This document shows positions 55,217 through 62,340 of a stretch of DNA of 64,000 nt, one piece after another. Under the pieces are notes generated by a model. The model worked only from the letters and a program-made list of their open reading frames with translations. It did no database searches and was not told where the DNA came from. Each line of letters opens with the position of its first letter. The first letter of the stretch is position 1. The translations under genes were made by a program, and so were the position numbers. Source of the stretch: Bacteroidales bacterium (GTDB lineage: Bacteria > Bacteroidota > Bacteroidia > Bacteroidales > Paludibacteraceae); contig SFDZ01000011.1 in the NCBI GenBank assembly GCA_004557405.1, positions 1 through 64,000 on the forward strand. Direction: 5' to 3'.

Positions 55217-56203
55217 TTACTGTCGGCTGTTGAGCTCGTTGTCGATGATGTCGGTCATCACTTGTCGAATGTCGAGTCCGGCGGCGCGCACTTGCTGCGG
55301 TATGAAACTTGTGGCGGTCATTCCGGGTGTGGTGTTTACTTCGAGCAGGTTGATTCTGCCCGATGGTTCGATGATGTAATCGACCCGAATGATGCCTTTG
55401 GCATTGATGGCGGTGTAGATTTTGCGTGTTTCGTTTTGAATGGCTTTAGCCCATTCGTCGGGTATGCGTGCCGGTGTTATTTCTTGTACTTGGCCGTTGT
55501 ATTTGGCGTCGTAGTCGAAAAATTCGTTGTCGGTAACCACTTCGGTGATGGGGAAAACGACCTCTTTGTCGCGTGTGCGATACATGCCGCAGGTTACTTC
55601 GGTGCCTGTCATCAGGGCTTCGACCATCACTTCGGAGCCTTCGGCAAAGGCTTTTTCGATGGCCGGCATAATGTCCGACACGTGTTTGACTTTGGTAACG
55701 CCGAAACTGCTGCCTCCATCGCATGGTTTGATGAAGCAGGGCAGCCCGATTTCTTTGACGATGTCAACTACTTTGACGGTGTCGTCGCGGTGCAGCCATA
55801 CGGATTTGGCGACATTGATGCCGAAACTTTTCAGATATTGGTTGCACGGATATTTGTCGAATGTGAGCGCTGCTGCCAGCACGTCGCAGCACGAGAACGG
55901 GATTCCCATCAGGCGGAAGTAGCCTTGCAGGATGCCGTTTTCGCCGGGTGTGCCGTGAATGGTGATGTAGGCAAAGTCGAACGTGATTTTGGTGCCGTCG
56001 AGCGTGAACGAGAAGTCGTTCTTGTCGATGGGCAACTGACGGCCGTCGGGCAGTTCTACTTGCCAGCGTTTGCCGACGATGGTTACGATGTATTTGGTGT
56101 ATTTGTCGCTGTCGATGAAGTCGTTCAGTCCGGCGGCACTACGCAGCGATACTTGCCATTCCGACGAGTCGCCGCCTGCTACAATTGCTATGGTTGGTTT
56201 CAT
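55217..56203 (-). CDS. ddl: D-alanine-D-alanine ligase
   Basis: Makes D-Ala-D-Ala for peptidoglycan. The 328-aa ATP-grasp enzyme has IAIVAGGDSSEWQVSLRSA at the N-terminus, ITIHGTPGENGILQGYFRLM, the Lys/Glu ATP site CFIKPCDGGSSFGV, and the C-terminal RVDYIIEPSGRINLLEVNTT followed by PGMT. Length and motif order are normal. It appears monocistronic, with a -7 box just upstream. Confidence 0.96.
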   Translation of the reverse strand: MKPTIAIVAGGDSSEWQVSLRSAAGLNDFIDSDKYTKYIVTIVGKRWQVELPDGRQLPIDKNDFSFTLDGTKITFDFAYITIHGTPGENGILQGYFRLMGIPFSCCDVLAAALTFDKYPCNQYLKSFGINVAKSVWLHRDDTVKVVDIVKEIGLPCFIKPCDGGSSFGVTKVKHVSDIMPAIEKAFAEGSEVMVEALMTGTEVTCGMYRTRDKEVVFPITEVVTDNEFFDYDAKYNGQVQEITPARIPDEWAKAIQNETRKIYTAINAKGIIRVDYIIEPSGRINLLEVNTTPGMTATSFIPQQVRAAGLDIRQVMTDIIDNELNSRQ

Positions 56204-56229
56204 GTTGTTGTGTTAACAAAAATCGGGCG

Positions 56230-56237
56230 CAAAGATA
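56230..56237 (-). promoter_or_regulatory. -7 box of ddl
   Basis: TATCTTTG on the minus strand, 26 bases before the ddl ATG. No clear -33 box at the usual distance. Confidence 0.6.
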
Positions 56238-56423
56238 CAAAAAAAGTTTGAAAGTTGTTCACTGCTCACCAACTCGATATGCTATTTTTGCGGTCGTCCG
56301 TATAAATGCTGCGACTGGTGGTCGGATTAAGTTCATGCACCGCACCGGCAAGTCGCCAAAATTTGCGCCTAACAACGTTTTGTTTATGATTATTTTGCTG
56401 CTGAAGCATTTTTTTTGCCGGTG

Positions 56424-59378
56424 TCAAACGACGACACCGAGGCTCTTTTTGCCATCGATTTTGATGATGGCGGGTTGTGGCAGGCGCACATGTCGCACAA
56501 ATTCGGTCTCGTCGATGGCGGGCAGCGCGTCGAGTGTTGCGTAGTCGATGTGGCCGTCGCCGAGGTATGGATTGATGGTGAAGTATCCCACGCCGAACGA
56601 GGTGAGATTTTGGAAAAAGTGTGTGCCTTGACTTGGATCGATGCGGTAGTTTTGCAACCCGCATTCCACGATGAGTTTGGCCATGGCAATGTGCGGCCAT
56701 TTAACGGGGATGCCGAGCCACGGGTCGCTCGAGCCCCATCGCCCGGGGCCGACGAGTATGTAGTGTCGGCCGTCGCGCTGCATCTGCTCGTTGATTTTGG
56801 CGATGTCGTAGGCGGTTTGTTGGTTGTTGGCCGGTGCAAAGTTTTGAGTTTTGACATACACCACATCGCACACATCGTTGGTAATGCCGTGCCCTAATGC
56901 CTGTTTGGCTATAATCAGTGCATCGCTTTCGGCAATGGTGGTCAGGTCTTCGTTTATCATCTCCTTGTTATCGACTATTGGGCGAATTTGTAGCAGATAG
57001 AGTTGGCACTGTTTGGTAGCGGCATTGATGTTGGCAGCAAATTCTATTTCGACGGGTCGTCCCATTTCGCGTTCGCCCATGACCAAAATGTGGTCGATGG
57101 CTTCGGCCAACGGTACGGCATCGTGTTGCAGAATGTTGGCAAAGGTTATTATTTTGCGCCCGCCGTCGTACAATCCGTCGTATATGGCTTGGTCGTAGGG
57201 GTCGAATGTGGAAGCGATGTAGGTCAGCGACCCGTCTTGTTCGGCCTCTTTGACGGTGAGTTTCAGCAGGTTGAATCCGTCGTTCACTTTGGGCGTGAAG
57301 GTTGTTTCGTGTGTGTCGATGGCGTAGAAACGGGTTTGTGTTTCGCGCAGTGCCAAGTCGAGTGTGCTGGTTTGCAGTATGTTGTGCGGATGCCGTGGCG
57401 AAAAACGCAGTGTCGTGCCACCATCGACGATGTATTTGCCCAACCCGAGAGCGATGTTTGCCACGCCGTCTTCGGCGCGTTCGTTGCCGATGGGGTAGAA
57501 GTTGAGCGACCGCGCCACGCCCGACAGCGACGGGTAGTAGTGTGTGCCGTAGGTCTGCCCGACGACTTCTTGCAGCACAATGGCCATCTTCTCTTGGTCG
57601 ATGACGTTGCTGGTGGCGGTCATGTAGGCTTTGCTGTCCTTGTAGTACACCGAGGCGTACACGGCTTTGATGGCTTCGCAAACGGTCATCAGTGTGTGCG
57701 TTTTGTTGTTCTCGCTGAACGGCACCATGTAGGTGGAGTAAATGCCGGCAAATGGCTGATAATGAGAATCTTCGAGCAGGCTCGACGACCGTATGGCGAT
57801 AGGCCCTTTGATGGTGGTGAGCATGGCGTAGAGGTCGCCCAACAGGTGTTTCGACAGTTTTGCTTCGAGAAAGGCGTTGAGAATCTCTTCGTCGGGCGCA
57901 TCGCTCAAGGCGATGGGGTAGAGGTTGTTCGAGGTCATAAACTCGTCGAACACGTCGGTGCAGAGTACCACCGTGCGCGGAATGTTGATGGTGGTGTTGG
58001 CAAACTCCATGTCGTTTTCGTTGCGTTTCAGCATAGCGTCGATGAATGCCAAACCGCGCGCCTTGCCGCCAAGCGAGCCATCGCCGATGCGGGCAAAGTT
58101 GGAGTACGAGTCGAACCTGTCGCGCAGGAACACCGCAATGACGCCGCGGTTTTTGATGCGTCGGTAATCGACTATGGCGTTGAAAATAATCTGTCGTGCG
58201 GCGTCGATGTTGCGCACATGCTCGATGGATAGTTGTCGCAGAAATTCGGCCAGCGGGAACATGGCGCGCGAGGAGAGCCAGCGCGATACATCGTTGTGTG
58301 CCAGATGGTTGTAGAGCGAATCGCCCGGTATCTGAAAAATCTGGTTTTGCAGGTCTTTCAGGTTGCGGCACACGGCTACTTGTGCGCCGGTGGCAGGGTC
58401 GCGGAACACAAAATCGCCAAATCCGAATTTGGTGATGATGGCATCGCGCAGTTCGAGGTCGAGGGTTTTGCTGTTTTTGTTGATAAACGATCCGCGCAGC
58501 AGTTCGGCGTGTTGGTAGTTGTCGGCCGCCGACGATTGCAAGATGAGCGGCAAAAACGGGTCGCACATGCGTATGTGTCGGCAGAGTTCGACACCGGCGT
58601 TTTTTTGCACTTCGCCGTTGTGCGGAAAATCGACATCGGAAATGACGCCGAGAATGTTGCTGCGGTATTTTTCGTAAATACCGAGCGCCTCTTCGTACGA
58701 CCGCGCCAGCATCACTTTCGGGCGACCGCGCATGCGCAACATCTGCTCGTGCTCGTTCAGCGCTTCGGTCATAAACGACCGCGACTGTGTGAACACCACC
58801 TTATATACATGCGGCAGAAACGACGAGTAGAAACGCACCGAATCTTCGACCAGCAAGATGATTTGAACGCCCACCGATGCCACGTCGGCTTCTACGTTCA
58901 TCAGGTCTTCGAGCAGTTTGATGATGGCGAGCAGCAAATCGCTGTTGCCCAACCAACTGAACACATAGTCGATGGCGCTCAGGTCTTTGTTGCGCAGCAG
59001 TTCGGTCATCTGACGCGAAAAAGGCGTCAGCAGCACCACCGGCAGTTCCGGAAAATTCTGCTTGACCGTTTTGGCGTACTCAAACGTGTCAATGCTCTCG
59101 TTGTTCGGCATCAGAATGACAAGGTCGAACGGTCGCTGATGCAGCAGGCGTGTGGCGGCATTCTCGCTGTTGGCCAATGTAAAGCGCGGCGGATAACGCA
59201 GATTCAGCGAGTGGTATTCGTTGAAAATCTGTTCGTCGATGCGACCGTCCTCCTCCAGCGTAAACGCGTCGTAGTTGCTGGCCACAAGCAGTACGTTGTA
59301 GATACGTTTGTTCATCAAATGAGCAAACGAGGTGTCCTTGAAATAGAGTTTCCCGATGTTGAGCGCGTTGTTTGACAT
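56424..59378 (-). CDS. Receiver plus PEP-synthase-like ATP-grasp protein of unknown substrate
   Basis: A 984-aa protein (start MSNNALNIGKLYFKDTSFAH; the 15-residue longer frame contains the promoter). Residues about 24-150 form a receiver-like domain without the phospho-Asp (DLVILMPNNES). Residues about 172-310 are a more complete receiver: LVEDS, GVISDVDFPHNG (Asp about 246), LQSSA and INKNS. From about 430 to 800 lies the PEP/pyruvate-binding ATP-grasp domain of PEP synthase and PPDK: GDGSLGGKARGLAF, IAIRSSSLLEDSHYQPFAGI, LLQIRPIV. No phosphohistidine domain and no PEP-binding TIM barrel follow; instead there is a C-terminal region with LVGPGRWGSSDPWLGIPV and GTHFFQNLTSFGVGYF. Homologues are widespread in Bacteroidota, often called PEP synthase, which the domains do not support. 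A phosphorylation-controlled nucleotide-dependent phosphotransferase is my inference. Confidence 0.85.
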   Translation of the reverse strand: MSNNALNIGKLYFKDTSFAHLMNKRIYNVLLVASNYDAFTLEEDGRIDEQIFNEYHSLNLRYPPRFTLANSENAATRLLHQRPFDLVILMPNNESIDTFEYAKTVKQNFPELPVVLLTPFSRQMTELLRNKDLSAIDYVFSWLGNSDLLLAIIKLLEDLMNVEADVASVGVQIILLVEDSVRFYSSFLPHVYKVVFTQSRSFMTEALNEHEQMLRMRGRPKVMLARSYEEALGIYEKYRSNILGVISDVDFPHNGEVQKNAGVELCRHIRMCDPFLPLILQSSAADNYQHAELLRGSFINKNSKTLDLELRDAIITKFGFGDFVFRDPATGAQVAVCRNLKDLQNQIFQIPGDSLYNHLAHNDVSRWLSSRAMFPLAEFLRQLSIEHVRNIDAARQIIFNAIVDYRRIKNRGVIAVFLRDRFDSYSNFARIGDGSLGGKARGLAFIDAMLKRNENDMEFANTTINIPRTVVLCTDVFDEFMTSNNLYPIALSDAPDEEILNAFLEAKLSKHLLGDLYAMLTTIKGPIAIRSSSLLEDSHYQPFAGIYSTYMVPFSENNKTHTLMTVCEAIKAVYASVYYKDSKAYMTATSNVIDQEKMAIVLQEVVGQTYGTHYYPSLSGVARSLNFYPIGNERAEDGVANIALGLGKYIVDGGTTLRFSPRHPHNILQTSTLDLALRETQTRFYAIDTHETTFTPKVNDGFNLLKLTVKEAEQDGSLTYIASTFDPYDQAIYDGLYDGGRKIITFANILQHDAVPLAEAIDHILVMGEREMGRPVEIEFAANINAATKQCQLYLLQIRPIVDNKEMINEDLTTIAESDALIIAKQALGHGITNDVCDVVYVKTQNFAPANNQQTAYDIAKINEQMQRDGRHYILVGPGRWGSSDPWLGIPVKWPHIAMAKLIVECGLQNYRIDPSQGTHFFQNLTSFGVGYFTINPYLGDGHIDYATLDALPAIDETEFVRHVRLPQPAIIKIDGKKSLGVVV

Positions 59379-59398
59379 GACCGAAAATTTTGATTTTG

Positions 59399-59406
59399 CA
59401 AAAATA
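59399..59406 (-). promoter_or_regulatory. -7 box of the receiver/ATP-grasp gene
   Basis: TATTTTTG on the minus strand fits TAnnTTTG and lies 20 bases before the ATG at 59378, inside the longer open frame. Confidence 0.55.
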
Positions 59407-59427
59407 CGGAAAATTTTTCGCAAAAAG

Positions 59428-59459
59428 TTTGCGCGGATTAAAAATTATTGCTAAACTTG
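59428..59459 (+). promoter_or_regulatory. Candidate promoter of gdhA
   Basis: TTTG (59428-59431), 20 bases, then TAAACTTG (59452-59459), one mismatch to TAnnTTTG. The leader is about 70 bases. Confidence 0.5.
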
Positions 59460-59534
59460 CCATTGAATTATCACACCATCGGGCAAAGATGCTCCGATTG
59501 AACGTATAACCTTAATTTTCAAAATAATACCATC

Positions 59535-60869
59535 ATGGACGTACAAAATTTAATGAACGCGCTCGAGGCAAAACACCCCGGCGAACGCGAGTATTTGCAG
59601 GCAGTGCGCGAAGTGCTGCTGTCGATTGAGGACGTTTACGCCAAACATCCCGAGTTCGAAAAAGCAAAAATCATCGAACGCATGGTCGAACCCGACCGCA
59701 TTTCCACGTTTCGTGTGGCTTGGACCGACGACCGCGGCAATGTGCAGGTCAATTTGGGCTACCGCATTCAGTTCAACAATGCCATCGGGCCCTACAAAGG
59801 CGGTTTGCGTTTCCACCCCTCGGTCAATCTGTCGATTCTGAAATTCTTGGGCTTTGAACAAACGTTCAAAAACGCGCTGACCACGCTGCCGATGGGCGGT
59901 GGCAAGGGCGGATCCGACTTCAACCCGAAAGGCAAATCGGATGCCGAAGTGATGCGTTTCTGCCAAGCATTTATGTTGGAGTTGTGGCGCCAAATCGGTC
60001 CCGACACCGACGTGCCTGCCGGCGACATCGGCGTAGGCGGTCGCGAAATCGGCTACCTGTATGGCATGTACAAAAAGTTGGCGCGCGAAAACACCGGCGT
60101 TCTCACCGGCAAAGGCCTCGAATTTGGCGGATCGCTTGTGCGCCCCGAAGCAACAGGTTTCGGCGCACTCTATTTCGTCAACCAAATGCTCGAAACGGCC
60201 GGCCACTCGCTGAAAGGCAAGACGGTGGCGGTGTCGGGCTTCGGCAATGTGGCGTGGGGCGCAGTAACCAAAGCCACACAACTCGGCGCCAAAGTTGTAA
60301 CTATTTCAGGACCTGATGGTTACATCTACGACGAAGACGGCATCTCCGGCGAAAAAATCGACTATATGCTCGAATTGCGCGCTACATGCAACGACGTGGT
60401 GGCTCCGTATGCCGAAAAATTCGGCGCAAAATTTGTACCGGGACACAAACCGTGGGAAGTGAAGGTAGATGTGGCTCTGCCATGCGCCACACAAAACGAA
60501 CTGAATGGCGAAGATGCACGCCAACTGATTGACAATCACGTTCTTTGCGTAGGCGAGGTGTCGAACATGGGCTGCACGCCCGAAGCCATCGACCTGTTCG
60601 TTGAACACAAAGTGCTGTTCGCTCCGGGCAAAGCCGTGAATGCCGGCGGCGTAGCAACATCGGGACTTGAAATGACACAAAATGCCATGCACATCAGTTG
60701 GTCGGCCGACGAAGTCGATACGCGTTTGCATCAAATCATGGCCGACATACATGCGCAATGCGTGAAACACGGTCGCCAACCCGACGGCTATATCAACTAC
60801 GTGAAAGGCGCCAATGTGGCCGGATTCCTCAAAGTGGCCAAAGCCATGCTGGCACAAGGCATCGTATAA
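59535..60869 (+). CDS. gdhA: Glutamate dehydrogenase, hexameric type
   Basis: Converts 2-oxoglutarate and ammonia to glutamate with NAD(P)H; the main ammonia-assimilation enzyme in many Bacteroidales. The 444-aa length fits the small hexameric class. Visible: YKGGLRFHPSVNLSILKFLG, PMGGGKGGSDFNPKGKSD with the catalytic Lys, PAGDIGVGGREIGYLYGMY, and the Rossmann motif VAVSGFGNVAWGA. The end GANVAGFLKVAKAMLAQG is typical. NADP preference is likely but not certain. It is followed by its own terminator. Confidence 0.96.
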   Translation: MDVQNLMNALEAKHPGEREYLQAVREVLLSIEDVYAKHPEFEKAKIIERMVEPDRISTFRVAWTDDRGNVQVNLGYRIQFNNAIGPYKGGLRFHPSVNLSILKFLGFEQTFKNALTTLPMGGGKGGSDFNPKGKSDAEVMRFCQAFMLELWRQIGPDTDVPAGDIGVGGREIGYLYGMYKKLARENTGVLTGKGLEFGGSLVRPEATGFGALYFVNQMLETAGHSLKGKTVAVSGFGNVAWGAVTKATQLGAKVVTISGPDGYIYDEDGISGEKIDYMLELRATCNDVVAPYAEKFGAKFVPGHKPWEVKVDVALPCATQNELNGEDARQLIDNHVLCVGEVSNMGCTPEAIDLFVEHKVLFAPGKAVNAGGVATSGLEMTQNAMHISWSADEVDTRLHQIMADIHAQCVKHGRQPDGYINYVKGANVAGFLKVAKAMLAQGIV

Positions 60870-60902
60870 GGGGAACCGAAGCACTTTCACTTGACCGAAA
60901 AC

Positions 60903-60943
60903 GAGACGCAAACTTTCGTACACGGAAGGTGGCGTCTCTTTTC
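60903..60943 (+). terminator. Terminator of gdhA
   Basis: GAGACGC and GCGTCTC (60903-60909 with 60932-60938), extended by CTTTC/GGAAG, followed by TTTT. Located about 35 bases past the stop. Confidence 0.75.
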
Positions 60944-60954
60944 GCGTGAGAAAG

Positions 60955-60985
60955 TTGGCAGTGTCAGAAAAAATAAGTAATTTTG
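60955..60985 (+). promoter_or_regulatory. Promoter of serC
   Basis: TTG (60955-60957), 20 bases, then TAATTTTG (60978-60985). It falls inside an upstream in-frame extension and so supports the serC start at 61024. Confidence 0.7.
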
Positions 60986-61023
60986 TCCCAACAAAAAAAT
61001 GTATCACCTTCTTTACAAACGAT

Positions 61024-62106
61024 ATGGAAAAACATATTTTTAATGCCGGACCCTGCAAATTGCCGCAACCGGCTATCGACGCAGCCATCGCTGCCATTCG
61101 CGATTTTGATAATACGGGCGTGAGCATCTTGTCCATTTCGCACCGCACGCCGGGCTGGGAACGCATCATGGCCGAAACCGAACAACTATGGCGCGAGCTG
61201 CTCAACATTCCCGACGAATATGCCGTGCTGTTTCTCGGCGGTGGCGCTTCGACACAATTCTTTACCGTGCCGGCCAACCTGCTGAAAAACAAAGCCGCTT
61301 ATCTGCAAACAGGCGTTTGGGCAAAAAAGGCCGCCAAAGAGGCAAAATTCTATGGCGACGTCGAAATTGTGGCCTCGTCCGAAGACAAAAACTATAGTTA
61401 CATCCCGAAAAACTATGTCGTGCCGACCGATGCCGACTATTTTCACATCACTACAAACAACACCATTTATGGCACCGAAATTCATACCGACCTCGATTGC
61501 CCGGTCAATCTCGTGGCCGATATGAGTTCCGACATCATGAGCCGTCCGGTAGATGTAACGAAATACGCACTCATCTACGGCGGTGCACAAAAAAATGTGG
61601 GACCTGCCGGCGTGGCTTTCGTCATTGTGCGCAAAGATTTGCTCGGACAGGCCGGCCGACCGCTGCAGACGATGGTTGATTATCGCACGCACATCGGCGC
61701 CGAACCCAAAAACAACTCCATGTTCAATACTCCGCCGGTGTTCTCCATCTTTGTGATGCACGAAACCCTGAAATGGATTAAGAAAATGGGTGGTGTGGAG
61801 GCCATGCAGCGTCGCAACCGCGAGAAAGCCGATTTGCTCTACAACGAAATCGACCGCAATAAACTCTTTGTCGGTACGGCGGCACGCGAAGACCGCTCGC
61901 TGATGAATGTCTGCTTTGTGATGCAGCCCGAATACAAAGAACACGAAGCCGAATTTCTCGAATTTGCCAAGGCACACGGCATGGTCGGCATCAAAGGGCA
62001 CCGTTCGGTTGGTGGTTTCCGCGCCAGCCTGTACAACGCCTGCGAACTGAGCGATGTGCAAGCGTTGGTTGCTTGTATGCAGGAGTTCGAAAAGAAGTTT
62101 CTGTAA
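61024..62106 (+). CDS. serC: Phosphoserine aminotransferase
   Basis: SerC transfers the amino group from glutamate to 3-phosphohydroxypyruvate in serine synthesis, and acts after PdxB in PLP synthesis. With the start MEKHIFNAGPCKLPQPAI it is 360 aa, normal for the family. Visible: SISHRTPGWERIMAETE, LFLGGGASTQFF, DMSSDIMSRPVDV and the PLP-binding Lys190 in IYGGAQKNVGPAGV. The end (HRSVGGFRASLYNACELSDV) holds the substrate Arg residues. It follows gdhA, which makes its amino donor, but has its own promoter. Confidence 0.96.
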   Translation: MEKHIFNAGPCKLPQPAIDAAIAAIRDFDNTGVSILSISHRTPGWERIMAETEQLWRELLNIPDEYAVLFLGGGASTQFFTVPANLLKNKAAYLQTGVWAKKAAKEAKFYGDVEIVASSEDKNYSYIPKNYVVPTDADYFHITTNNTIYGTEIHTDLDCPVNLVADMSSDIMSRPVDVTKYALIYGGAQKNVGPAGVAFVIVRKDLLGQAGRPLQTMVDYRTHIGAEPKNNSMFNTPPVFSIFVMHETLKWIKKMGGVEAMQRRNREKADLLYNEIDRNKLFVGTAAREDRSLMNVCFVMQPEYKEHEAEFLEFAKAHGMVGIKGHRSVGGFRASLYNACELSDVQALVACMQEFEKKFL

Positions 62107-62340
62107 TCCGACAACGATATACATGTAACAACGTAGGGACGTACCAAGGTGCGTCCCTACAAATTTATGCGCTTACATCTATGCTCTCGGTTTTATATTT
62201 CTACCTTCCAAACCCTCCCTGCCTAAAGGGGACTTTCACACAAAAGCAGAAACAAACAAAAACTCCTTTTAGCACGTAAAACAACAAGGAGCAAGGAAAA
62301 AATTCCTCACTCCTCGTTACTAATTGCACGTCTCTACAAA
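62107..62340. other. Gene-free spacer with hairpin and repeat remnants
   Basis: After the serC hairpin there is a CTACCTTCCAAACCCTCC / CCTAAAGGGGACTTTC remnant (about 62200-62235) of the folded intergenic repeat seen at 4381, then AT-rich sequence up to the stop of the GLUG protein gene. No gene is visible. Confidence 0.65.
62133..62160. repeat. Perfect-hairpin intergenic element (GTAGGGACG type)
   Basis: GTAGGGACGTACC and GGTGCGTCCCTAC form a 13-bp stem with one G-U pair and a 2-base loop. The same GTAGGGACG...CGTCCCTAC hairpin is common between genes in Bacteroidota. It may stop serC transcription, though no U tract follows. Confidence 0.7.
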
